This document shows positions 1 through 6,453 of a stretch of DNA of 7,820 bases, piece by piece (the stretch's first letter is position 1; each line of letters begins with the position of its first letter). Under the pieces are notes generated by a model, which ran no database searches, was not told the origin of the DNA, and worked only from the letters and a program-made list of their open reading frames with translations. The stretch is from Candidatus Atribacter hydrocarboniphilus. GTDB taxonomy: Bacteria > Atribacterota > Atribacteria > Atribacterales > Atribacteraceae. The stretch is from positions 185 to 8,004 of the forward strand of contig DPKX01000269.1 in assembly GCA_003542295.1 (NCBI GenBank), read 5' to 3'. Position numbers and translations under genes: made by a program.

Positions 1-45
1 CCCTCCGGTTAACAGCCGGATGCTCCACCGTTGAGCTACCGAGGA
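1..45 (-). tRNA. tRNA-Asn (anticodon GTT), 5' portion only, cut by window edge
   Basis: Read on the minus strand from 45 down to 1, this is the first 45 nucleotides of a tRNA. The 5' acceptor strand is TCCTCGG (45-39), followed by T8 and A9, a D-stem GCTC/GAGC around the loop AACGGTGG, then an anticodon stem TCCGG/CCGGA enclosing the loop CTGTTAA. The loop places GTT at the anticodon (plus positions 11-13), which reads Asn codons. The variable loop begins at the window edge, and the T arm and 3' acceptor strand lie outside. It sits 28 bases after the rpoD stop, and a strong promoter is visible just upstream of it. The identity is secure from the anticodon and cloverleaf geometry, although the acceptor pairing cannot be verified. 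Confidence 0.93.
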
Positions 46-61
46 ATGTTCAACGATAAGG

Positions 62-90
62 ATTATATACGGTTTATTCGGCTTCGTCAA
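62..90 (-). promoter_or_regulatory. Primary-sigma promoter for tRNA-Asn, overlapping the 3' end of rpoD
   Basis: On the minus strand TTGACG (90-85) is followed by exactly 17 bases and then TATAAT (67-62). This is five of six matches to the -35 consensus, all six for the -10, and ideal spacing. The expected start point is near 54-56, about ten bases before the mature tRNA 5' end at 45. The -35 box lies inside the last codons of rpoD (Leu-Asp-Glu) and the -10 box lies just past its stop. No terminator hairpin separates rpoD from the tRNA, so read-through from rpoD may also contribute. Confidence 0.8.
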
Positions 91-1180
91 GATAATCGCG
101 TAATTTTCTACTCCGACTTGGATGACGAAGTTTACGGAGGGCTTTGGCCTCAATTTGCCGGATCCGTTCCCGGGTAACTCCAAAAATCTGCCCCACCTCT
201 TCAAGAGTATGAGGTCTTCCATCTTGTAAGCCGAAACGCAGCTTCAGGACTTTTCGTTCCCGGTCGGTTAAAGTATTGAGCACATCGTCAAGTTGTTCCT
301 TTAAGAGTGTATAGGAAGCTGCTTTGGGCGGTGCCATCACTCCCTGGTCTTCAATAAAATCACCCAGATGGCTATCTTCTTCTTCTCCAATGGGGGTTTC
401 TAAGGAAAGCGGTTCCTGGGCAGTCTTTAAAATTTCTCTAACCTTATCGACCTGAATACCCATTTTTTGGGCAATCTCTTCGGGTGCCGGCTCTCGACCC
501 AATTCCTGAAGAAGTTGACGGGAAATGCGTACCAATTTGTTAATAGTTTCAACCATATGAACTGGAATTCGAATAGTTCGAGCTTGGTCGGCGATAGCCC
601 TAGTAATTGCTTGACGAATCCACCAGGTAGCATAAGTACTAAATTTATATCCCTTACGATAGTCAAATTTCTCCACCGCACGAATTAATCCCAAATTTCC
701 CTCCTGGATAAGATCCAGGAATAGCATTCCTCGACCAACATATCTCTTGGCAATACTCACCACCAAGCGAAGATTTGCTTCAATCAATTCATTTTTAGCT
801 GTAGCGTCTTCTTTTTCAACCCTTTTTGCTAACTCGACTTCTTTTTCAGGAGTAAGCAGTGGGACTTGACCAATTTCTTTCAAATACATTTTTACCGGAT
901 CGTCGACACCGATACCTTTAATTCCTTCCAGCTTGAGGTCTTCGGTGCTGGCGACTATTTGATCCTCTTTCCCTGCTTCCTCTTCGTCAGAAACTTCGAT
1001 ACCTTGATCAGACAACACCGTATAGAGGTCATCAAGTTTGTCTATGTTGACTGCATCGTCACCAATAACATCATTCAATTCTTTAAAAGTGATGAAGCCT
1101 TTCTTTTTTCCGCTTTCAATAAGATTTGAAAATTCAGCGGTTAAAGTACGAGAGGCTTGATTTTCATTATTACTAATCAA
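74..1180 (-). CDS. rpoD: RNA polymerase primary sigma factor (SigA/RpoD, sigma-70 group 1)
   Basis: This is the housekeeping sigma subunit: it joins core RNA polymerase, recognises -35/-10 promoters and melts them. The start chosen is TTG at 1180, giving 368 residues. It has a strong Shine-Dalgarno seven bases upstream; an open frame reaches another TTG at 1213, but that one lacks a good site. An acidic region 1.1-like segment covers about 12-90. Region 1.2 begins at [11 protein letters not shown] (about 94). Region 2 runs from about 136, with [16 protein letters not shown], then [20 protein letters not shown], which holds the -10 recognition and melting residues. Region 3 starts near [12 protein letters not shown] (about 204). 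Region 4 has [15 protein letters not shown] (about 304) and the -35-binding helix-turn-helix [20 protein letters not shown] (about 325). Regions 1.2 and 2 are adjacent, without the long proteobacterial insertion, and total length is typical of Gram-positive SigA. It lies downstream of dnaG with no terminator between, the classic primase-sigma operon arrangement. Confidence 0.97.
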   Translation of the reverse strand: MISNNENQASRTLTAEFSNLIESGKKKGFITFKELNDVIGDDAVNIDKLDDLYTVLSDQGIEVSDEEEAGKEDQIVASTEDLKLEGIKGIGVDDPVKMYLKEIGQVPLLTPEKEVELAKRVEKEDATAKNELIEANLRLVVSIAKRYVGRGMLFLDLIQEGNLGLIRAVEKFDYRKGYKFSTYATWWIRQAITRAIADQARTIRIPVHMVETINKLVRISRQLLQELGREPAPEEIAQKMGIQVDKVREILKTAQEPLSLETPIGEEEDSHLGDFIEDQGVMAPPKAASYTLLKEQLDDVLNTLTDRERKVLKLRFGLQDGRPHTLEEVGQIFGVTRERIRQIEAKALRKLRHPSRSRKLRDYLDEAE

Positions 1181-1183
1181 TAA

Positions 1184-1192
1184 ATCACCCTC
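1184..1192 (-). promoter_or_regulatory. Ribosome binding site that sets the rpoD start at TTG 1180
   Basis: The minus strand reads GAGGGTGAT, whose GGTGAT end matches the anti-Shine-Dalgarno sequence fully. The GG is seven bases before TTG at 1180. The alternative in-frame TTG at 1213 is preceded by AT-rich sequence with no purine-rich site, and the apparent residues Arg-Glu-Gly-Asp just after it are simply this binding site translated. The shorter start is therefore preferred. Confidence 0.75.
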
Positions 1193-1281
1193 TCTCAAAT
1201 TATTGTGTTGCAAAATATAGAGATTGAATCACTACGATTAATCTTACAAACGATATTCCTTTCGGAAATCTTATTACCCAA

Positions 1282-1307
1282 ATTATAATCTATCCCTTCT
1301 TTTTCAA
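1282..1307 (-). promoter_or_regulatory. Possible internal promoter ahead of rpoD (weak)
   Basis: Just after the dnaG stop, the minus strand has a perfect TATAAT (1287-1282). A TTGAAA (1307-1302) lies upstream, but the spacer is only 14 bases, well short of the usual 16-18, and no better -35 box is visible at 17 bases. The segment is AT-rich, so a chance TATAAT is quite possible. If used, it would give rpoD expression independent of dnaG, as is known for primase-sigma operons in other bacteria. Confidence 0.25.
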
Positions 1308-1315
1308 GTAATAAT

Positions 1316-3097
1316 TTAAGAACACGATTTTAATCTCTGTATTTCCTTATCTATTTCTTCTATCTGCTTTCCAATCAATAATTTTGATTCATAATCGGCT
1401 TGTTGGGCTAATTCTCCAGCCAGTATTGATCGTTCTCTTCTCAATTCAGCCCATTTAAGAGTTTTTATCAGACTTTGAATCAACTCCTCATTCATTTCGT
1501 GACATTCGGTTTCCATTGAACCCATGGCTGAAATACATGACGACATCAATTCATCTCCAGAAAATACGTTAATCAGGTCGGAAAGAGAAAATTTCTCATC
1601 CAAATTATTTAAAATCACCTGATAGATTCTCCGGTGTTCTGGAATAGAAAAATACTCAGCTGGGACCTGGTCACAAATCATACTTCTAACGGTTGGCTCT
1701 TCCATTAGAAATTTCACTAATATTTTTTCCGCTTTTATTGCTCCGTGAATAGCGTCTTTCTGAGCTGTTTTAAAGAGTTTTATTTTTTTCTCGCTTTCTC
1801 GAGTTCCCTTTAAAACATTATAGATTAAAGATTCAGGAATTTTTAAGTACTGAGCCAAAGAACGTATTTTTAATGACCTTTCAATGGAATCAGTCATAGC
1901 ATTGATGGAAGGAAGAAGACCGCGAATGATATGTATTTGTGATTCTAATGATTTAGAACCATATTCATGCAATAATAATTCCAATTGATAATCAAAAATC
2001 GGTTTTTTTTGTTCCAATATTTTTAAAAATGCTCCCTTCCCTTTCTTGCGAAGATAGGAATCAGGATCATAAGGTGCAGGGAGCACTGCAATTTTTACCG
2101 ATAATCCCTTTTTGGTTAAAATATCAATTCCACGGAAAGTTGCTACTCTTCCAGCATTATCTGAATCATAGCAGATAACAACCTCTTCAGCGAACCTTCT
2201 GATGAGAGTTGCCTGATGAGCCGTTAATGCTGTCCCCATCGATGCTAAGCAATTGGTTACCTGGTTCTCGAAAAGAGATAGAAAATCCATGTATCCTTCA
2301 ACTAATATGGCCGTCTTGGTTTTTCGTATGTCGTTTTTTGTGGCAAATAAACCGTATAAATTGTTCCCTTTAGAAAAAACCGGGCTTTCAGAACTATTGA
2401 TATATTTAGGATGCTCGTTTTCAAGGAGGGTTCTTCCAGCAAAGCCTACAATTTCTCCATTGCTGTCGTGAAGCGCAAAAGTTATTCGTCCTCGGAATCG
2501 ATCATACAATTCTCCCTTTTTAATGACATTTCCTATCCCTGCCTGGATAAAATCGTTCCCGTTAAATCCTTGTTGGTATAAATACTCGATAATCGCCTTT
2601 CCATCTGCCGGCGAATAACCAAGTCCGAATTGTTCAGCTGTCGACGGTTTAATACCTCTTTTTTGAAAGAGATATTGCCTTGATGTTCGTGCCAATGGAT
2701 CTTCAGAATGAAGGAGTGAATCATAATAAAACTTTTGAACGACTTGATTTAACTGTATTATTTTCCCTTTTTGTCGATATTCCTTGTTCTGTATATCCCG
2801 TCTTGAGGTAGGTAGTTCAATACCCGCTTTTCTTGATAAATGAATCACTGCATCCTGAAAGGATAGATTTTCCACTTTCATGATAAAATTAAAAATACTC
2901 CCTCCAGCACCACAACCAAAACAATGGAAAATTCCCTTTTCTGGTGAAACGGTAAAAGAAGGTGTTTTTTCTTCGTGAAAAGGGCAGAGTCCTCGATAAT
3001 TTTTCCCGGCTGGTTTTAAATCTACATAGTTGGAGATGAGTTCAACAATATCAATACGGTTTTTTATTTCTTCTAAAGTTTGGTCTTGAATTGCCAA
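1316..3097 (-). CDS. dnaG: DNA primase DnaG
   Basis: DnaG synthesises the short RNA primers used at the replication fork and is recruited by the replicative helicase DnaB. The 593-residue product has the full bacterial layout. The N-terminal CHC2 zinc-binding domain has ligands C38, H41, C59 and C62 within CPFHEEKTPSFTVSP and FHCFGCGAGG. The catalytic core has RGRITFALHD (about 202-211), and the Toprim metal site is EGYMD (267-271), DSD (311-313) and DPDSYL (from 344). A less conserved C-terminal region, about 430-593, corresponds to the DnaB-interaction domain. The start is TTG at 3097: AAGAGG sits seven bases upstream, and the N-terminus (LEEIKNRIDIVELIS) lines up with family starts, so no residues appear to be missing. 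Length is normal (family about 580-640). A candidate -10 box lies about 30 bases upstream, and rpoD follows 135 bases downstream without a terminator. Confidence 0.97.
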   Translation of the reverse strand: MAIQDQTLEEIKNRIDIVELISNYVDLKPAGKNYRGLCPFHEEKTPSFTVSPEKGIFHCFGCGAGGSIFNFIMKVENLSFQDAVIHLSRKAGIELPTSRRDIQNKEYRQKGKIIQLNQVVQKFYYDSLLHSEDPLARTSRQYLFQKRGIKPSTAEQFGLGYSPADGKAIIEYLYQQGFNGNDFIQAGIGNVIKKGELYDRFRGRITFALHDSNGEIVGFAGRTLLENEHPKYINSSESPVFSKGNNLYGLFATKNDIRKTKTAILVEGYMDFLSLFENQVTNCLASMGTALTAHQATLIRRFAEEVVICYDSDNAGRVATFRGIDILTKKGLSVKIAVLPAPYDPDSYLRKKGKGAFLKILEQKKPIFDYQLELLLHEYGSKSLESQIHIIRGLLPSINAMTDSIERSLKIRSLAQYLKIPESLIYNVLKGTRESEKKIKLFKTAQKDAIHGAIKAEKILVKFLMEEPTVRSMICDQVPAEYFSIPEHRRIYQVILNNLDEKFSLSDLINVFSGDELMSSCISAMGSMETECHEMNEELIQSLIKTLKWAELRRERSILAGELAQQADYESKLLIGKQIEEIDKEIQRLKSCS

Positions 3098-3104
3098 AAA
3101 TAAA

Positions 3105-3110
3105 CCTCTT
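3105..3110 (-). promoter_or_regulatory. Ribosome binding site for dnaG (TTG start)
   Basis: The minus strand reads AAGAGG followed by seven bases and the TTG start codon at 3097. It supports TTG as the genuine start; no in-frame ATG occurs within the conserved N-terminal part of the protein. Confidence 0.7.
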
Positions 3111-3127
3111 TAAAATTTTATAAATTT

Positions 3128-3133
3128 ATTATA
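3128..3133 (-). promoter_or_regulatory. Candidate -10 box of the dnaG(-rpoD) promoter
   Basis: The minus strand carries a perfect TATAAT about 30 bases before the dnaG start, in the gap between the hppA terminator and dnaG, where a promoter would be expected. Sixteen to eighteen bases upstream there is no good TTGACA-like box, only A/T-rich sequence, so the assignment rests on the -10 match and location. The rest of the gap (3134-3250) shows no gene or structured element that I can support. Confidence 0.4.
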
Positions 3134-3250
3134 AACCAATATTCCTCTCAGATTTTAAAGTCCGTTTTTAGAAGAATATTATTCCCCCTCATTTAAGCCT
3201 CTTCCAGCATGAAGAGAACAAAGAAATGGATATGAATTTTCAGGATAGAA

Positions 3251-3298
3251 AATTATATTAGCTCGGGGTTATAAGTATAACCCCGAGCTAATATAATT
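3251..3298 (-). terminator. Intrinsic terminator after hppA: perfect 22-bp stem, 4-base loop
   Basis: Positions 3251-3272 and 3277-3298 are exact reverse complements, separated by four bases (AAGT on the plus strand). The core is GC-rich (GCTCGGGG/CCCCGAGC) with AT-rich flanks at the base of the stem. It begins 23 bases past the hppA stop codon. On the minus strand the stem ends in AATTTT followed by C, so the U-run is short and partly inside the stem. Position and stem strength favour termination of the dgt-hppA transcript. The unusual length and perfection of the arms leave room for an mRNA-stabilising or repeat-element role. Confidence 0.75.
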
Positions 3299-3321
3299 AT
3301 ATGCAAATATAATCTCAATAT

Positions 3322-5286
3322 TTACCTTAAAAAGAGCGGTGCAAACACCAATGCCACAATGGTCATTAACTTAATCAAAATATTGAGCGAAGGACCAGCG
3401 GTATCTTTAAAGGGATCTCCAACCGTATCACCGACTACTGCTGCCGAATGAGCCGAAGTTCCCTTGCCACCCAAGAAACCACTTTCGATATATTTTTTGG
3501 CATTATCCCAAGCACCACCAGCATTCGCCATCATAATCGCCAACATCAGACCGGTAACAATAGCACCGGCTAGAAGACCACCCAGGGCTTCTTTCCCTAA
3601 AAGAATTCCAACAAAGAGAGGAACCAAGACCGCCATCAACCCAGGAACGATCATCCGAGTGATAGCCCCTTTGGTGCTGATATCGACGCAACGGGCATAA
3701 TCGGGTTTGGCTTTCCCTTCCATCAACCCCTTGATTTCTCGGAATTGACGACGGACTTCCTCAACCATTTTAAATGCTGCAGCACCAACCGCTTTCATTG
3801 CCATCGACGAGAACAGGAAGGGCAACATACCACCGATGAAAAGCCCGACTACCGTTCGGGGATTCAGGATGTCAATCACACTGAGCTTAACAGTCTGGGA
3901 ATAAGCTACGAATAATCCTAAGGCAGTTAAAGCTGCCGAAGCAATTGCAAATCCTTTTCCAATAGCAGCAGTTGTATTTCCAAGGGAATCAAGAGAATCA
4001 GTAATTTTTCTTACTTTAGGATCCAGCTCAGCCATTTCAGCAATTCCACCGGCATTGTCGGCAACCGGCCCATAGGCATCAACCGCAACAATAATAGCCG
4101 TGATCGATAACATTCCGATTCCAGCAATAGCTATCCCATAGATTCCTGCTGCCCAGAAGGCAACCATGATTGCTGCACACACTAAAACTGTTGGAAGTAA
4201 TGTGCTTTCCATTCCTAATGCCAGTCCATTGATGATAACCGTTGCCGGACCGGTTTTCGAGTTTTCTGCCAATTCCTTCACCGGTTTATAATCACTCGCC
4301 GTATAGTACTGAGAAGTGAGTCCGATAATGATTCCCGCTAACAAACCGGCAACTGTCGCCACAAATGGCCCAGCTGTTTTGAAAATTAAAAGGGAGGCGA
4401 CCAAGCTGATCACAATGACCAGGGCACCACTTATATACGTTCCACGATTGAGTGCCGATGCCAAGCCTTTTTCATCTTTTGAATTGACGAATAAGGTTCC
4501 CACGATAGAAGCAAGGGTTCCCCCTCCGGCTAAAATAAGGGGGTACATGACACCGCTCATGGTATTGGGAAAAGCAAAAATCCCCAATATCATCGCAGCG
4601 ACGATCGATCCAACAAACGATTCAAAGAGGTCAGCTCCCATTCCAGCTACATCTCCAACATTATCTCCCACGTTATCGGCAATGACTGCAGGGTTGCGAG
4701 GATCGTCCTCAGGGATACCAGCCTCCACTTTCCCAACCAAATCAGCACCAACATCGGCAGCCTTGGTATAGATTCCTCCGCCAACTCTGGCAAACAAAGC
4801 AATTGAACTCGCACCCAGGGCAAAACCGTTAATGATATTTGGATCCCTCACGATTAAGTAGAGGATGCCAAGACCCAGTAAGCCAAAACCGGCAACGCTC
4901 ATCCCCATGACTGTTCCAGAAGAAAAGGCAACCTTCAGAGCCTGACTAATTCCCTGGGTGGCAGCCTGAGTGGTACGAGCGTTACTTTTGGTTGAAATTC
5001 TCATCCCCACAAAACCGGCCAAAACCGAGCAAACTGAACCACAGAGATAGCAGATCGCCTCTACGAGCCCTCGAGTAAACGTAAGAAGGATAAACATCCC
5101 AATAACAAAAAAGATTAAAAAGAAGTATTCCCTTTTGAGAAAGGCCATAGCCCCTTCCTGAATAGCATGGGAAATCTCTTTCATTCTTTCGTTACCGGCA
5201 TCAAACGTATTAATTTTCATAATCAAATAAACTGCATATATAACCGCTATTAAACCCGCTATTGTTGCAAATATTGCTAAACCCAC
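3322..5286 (-). CDS. hppA: Membrane-bound ion-translocating pyrophosphatase, K+-dependent type
   Basis: This integral membrane enzyme hydrolyses pyrophosphate (PPi) and pumps H+ or Na+ outward. The 654-residue protein is mostly hydrophobic, consistent with the family's roughly 16 transmembrane helices. Substrate and metal motifs are present: [11 protein letters not shown] (178-188), [19 protein letters not shown] (194-212) and, near the C-terminus, [15 protein letters not shown]. The segment [10 protein letters not shown] (436-445) has Ala440 and Gly443, where K+-independent pumps carry Lys and Thr, so K+ dependence is predicted. The gate-region motif is ADLFES, with Glu222 in the position found in Na+-type pumps, so Na+ transport is possible, but the ion cannot be settled from motifs. 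The start is GTG at 5286, with AAGGGAGG eight bases upstream. The gene lies 35 bases after dgt, probably in one transcript, and ends at a strong hairpin. It sits between dgt and dnaG, genes often found closer together. Confidence 0.96.
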   Translation of the reverse strand: MGLAIFATIAGLIAVIYAVYLIMKINTFDAGNERMKEISHAIQEGAMAFLKREYFFLIFFVIGMFILLTFTRGLVEAICYLCGSVCSVLAGFVGMRISTKSNARTTQAATQGISQALKVAFSSGTVMGMSVAGFGLLGLGILYLIVRDPNIINGFALGASSIALFARVGGGIYTKAADVGADLVGKVEAGIPEDDPRNPAVIADNVGDNVGDVAGMGADLFESFVGSIVAAMILGIFAFPNTMSGVMYPLILAGGGTLASIVGTLFVNSKDEKGLASALNRGTYISGALVIVISLVASLLIFKTAGPFVATVAGLLAGIIIGLTSQYYTASDYKPVKELAENSKTGPATVIINGLALGMESTLLPTVLVCAAIMVAFWAAGIYGIAIAGIGMLSITAIIVAVDAYGPVADNAGGIAEMAELDPKVRKITDSLDSLGNTTAAIGKGFAIASAALTALGLFVAYSQTVKLSVIDILNPRTVVGLFIGGMLPFLFSSMAMKAVGAAAFKMVEEVRRQFREIKGLMEGKAKPDYARCVDISTKGAITRMIVPGLMAVLVPLFVGILLGKEALGGLLAGAIVTGLMLAIMMANAGGAWDNAKKYIESGFLGGKGTSAHSAAVVGDTVGDPFKDTAGPSLNILIKLMTIVALVFAPLFLR

Positions 5287-5294
5287 ATTACAAT

Positions 5295-5302
5295 CCTCCC
5301 TT
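5295..5302 (-). promoter_or_regulatory. Ribosome binding site for hppA (GTG start)
   Basis: The minus strand reads AAGGGAGG, then eight bases, then GTG at 5286. An ATG overlaps the start by two bases, but in another frame, where it soon reaches a stop. GTG is therefore the start of the pyrophosphatase frame. Confidence 0.75.
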
Positions 5303-5321
5303 CTGAATTACTCCTATTCAT

Positions 5322-6389
5322 TCAGTTGATTTCTTTTCCCATTCCTTCCTGCGGCCAGGAATATGGAATAAAATATTTCCGGTAGATGGCCGTGGCATAT
5401 CGATCAGTCATCCCCGAAATAAAATCACATACGATTATATCGGTATCTTGGTGATAAAAATTAACCCGATATTCTTTTTCAAAGATATCTAAGTTTTCCA
5501 AAAAGAATTGATAAAGCTCTTTTATTAATCGTTTCGCTTTTTCTCTTTCTATCTGTTGATATTCTCCAAAATATACCGTATCAAATAAAAACTTTCGTAA
5601 TTCCTGGGTGGCATTTCGAACTGGAACGCTCATCGTCACCAGGGATTTTTCAACGCTGTTAAGAATAACGTCCTTCACCATTCGATCAATTCTTTCCCGG
5701 TGAGTTTTCCCTAAAACTTCTAAACAATCTTGGGGAAGGTCATTCTGAGTAATAACACCAGCTCGTATAGCATCATCAATATCGTGATTCACATAGGCTA
5801 TCATATCTGACCATCTGACTACTTGGCCTTCCAAGGTCTGGGGTAGGTTTTCTTTAGAAACTTTCTCCATGTTCATATCCCTGGTCTTGGAATGTTGAAG
5901 AATTCCATCTCTCACCTCCCAGGTTAAATTGAGACCTCTTCCATCTCTTTCGATAAAATCTACAACTCGCAGACTCTGTTCATTGTGTTTAAAACCTCCC
6001 GGATGGATTTCCTGGAGGGCCTCTTCACCGGCATGCCCAAAAGGAGTATGCCCTAGATCGTGACCAAGGCTGATCGCCTCGGTGAGGTCCTCATTTAACC
6101 GTAATCCTCGAGCAATAGTTCGAGAAATTTGTGAGACTTCCAGGGTGTGGGTAAGCCGAGTACGATAATGATCGCCTTCTGGACTCAAAAAAACTTGACT
6201 CTTATGTTTGAGTCGTCGAAAAGATTTGCTGTGGATAATTCGGTCACGATCTCTTTGAAAGCAATTTCGTAATTCACATTCTTTTTCGGGATGCTCACGC
6301 CCTCGGCTTTTGATACTTAAGGATGCCAAAGGTGAGAGGGTCTGTGCCTCCCAGTTTTCCCAAAATTTTTTAATCGTAGCAATTTCCAA
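5322..6389 (-). CDS. dgt: dGTPase-family deoxynucleoside triphosphate triphosphohydrolase (HD domain)
   Basis: Family members cleave dNTPs to the deoxynucleoside plus inorganic triphosphate, adjusting dNTP pools. The 355-residue cytosolic protein matches the short dGTPase-like class. The N-terminal signature FQRDRDRIIHSKSFRRLKHK (44-63) is followed by the metal-binding HD set: H81 in RLTHTLEV, H110 and D111 in GHDLGHTPFGHAGE, and D203 in AYVNHDIDDA. The conserved KHNEQSLRVV (134-143) is also present. All four HD metal ligands are intact, so activity is expected. Nucleotide preference cannot be read from sequence; many short-form members act on several dNTPs and are allosterically controlled. 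The start is TTG at 6389, with AGGTGATC placed seven bases away and the N-terminus (about 45 residues before the signature) of normal length. It follows ppdK after 64 bases that hold a hairpin, and precedes hppA by 35 bases. Confidence 0.94.
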   Translation of the reverse strand: MEIATIKKFWENWEAQTLSPLASLSIKSRGREHPEKECELRNCFQRDRDRIIHSKSFRRLKHKSQVFLSPEGDHYRTRLTHTLEVSQISRTIARGLRLNEDLTEAISLGHDLGHTPFGHAGEEALQEIHPGGFKHNEQSLRVVDFIERDGRGLNLTWEVRDGILQHSKTRDMNMEKVSKENLPQTLEGQVVRWSDMIAYVNHDIDDAIRAGVITQNDLPQDCLEVLGKTHRERIDRMVKDVILNSVEKSLVTMSVPVRNATQELRKFLFDTVYFGEYQQIEREKAKRLIKELYQFFLENLDIFEKEYRVNFYHQDTDIIVCDFISGMTDRYATAIYRKYFIPYSWPQEGMGKEIN

Positions 6390-6391
6390 GC

Positions 6392-6399
6392 GATCACCT
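6392..6399 (-). promoter_or_regulatory. Ribosome binding site for dgt (TTG start), abutting the upstream hairpin
   Basis: The minus strand reads AGGTGATC, an eight-base match to the anti-Shine-Dalgarno region, with its GG seven bases before TTG 6389. It begins two bases after the T-run of the ppdK terminator hairpin, so any transcript stopped at the hairpin would not include it. Confidence 0.75.
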
Positions 6400-6400
6400 G

Positions 6401-6432
6401 AAAAACCGGACTGGTTTATACCAGCCCGGTTT
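6401..6432 (-). terminator. Intrinsic terminator or attenuator between ppdK and dgt
   Basis: On the minus strand a 12-bp stem (AAACCGGGCTGG / CCAGTCCGGTTT, one G-U pair in RNA) encloses a six-base loop, TATAAA, and runs into TTTTT then C. It starts 21 bases past the ppdK stop. The GC-rich stem followed by a U-run is the standard rho-independent form. Because the dgt binding site and start codon follow at once, the hairpin would either separate ppdK from dgt or act as a partial read-through control. Confidence 0.7.
6415..6423 (-). promoter_or_regulatory. Possible extended -10 promoter for dgt-hppA, in the hairpin loop
   Basis: On the minus strand the hairpin loop and its edge read TGG-TATAAA, which fits an extended -10 element (TGnTATAAT) with one mismatch. 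Transcription would begin near 6407-6409, leaving a leader of about 20 bases that includes the dgt binding site. There is no recognisable -35 box 17 bases upstream, which extended -10 promoters can tolerate. It is the only obvious candidate in the short gap, and could be chance. Confidence 0.3.
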
Positions 6433-6453
6433 ATTTCGGTTCTATAATTATGT

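Noticed and set aside
46..73. Terminator for rpoD before the tRNA
   Set aside because: The 28-base gap contains no inverted repeat; it is occupied by the tRNA promoter -10 box.
1244..1272. TTCC-GAAA-GGAA hairpin in the dnaG-rpoD gap
   Set aside because: The stem has only four pairs and is not followed by a U-run, so it supports neither a terminator nor a defined RNA element.
3148..3192. Mini-frame of 14 codons on the minus strand between hppA and dnaG, with GAAGAGG upstream of its ATG
   Set aside because: It is very short and lies upstream of the likely dnaG -10 box, so it would not be on the dnaG leader from that promoter. A purine-rich match in this AT-rich gap is easily chance.
4316..4771. 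Open frame of 151 codons on the plus strand inside hppA
   Set aside because: It lies wholly antisense to the well-conserved pyrophosphatase, and its Pro/Ala/Thr-rich product is what a reverse frame of a Gly/Ala-rich membrane protein yields. No family resemblance is visible.
5277..5321. Mini-frame starting at an ATG that overlaps the dgt stop and running into the hppA start
   Set aside because: It has 14 codons, no binding site of its own beyond dgt coding sequence, and no recognisable peptide. It is best explained by chance in a short intergenic gap.
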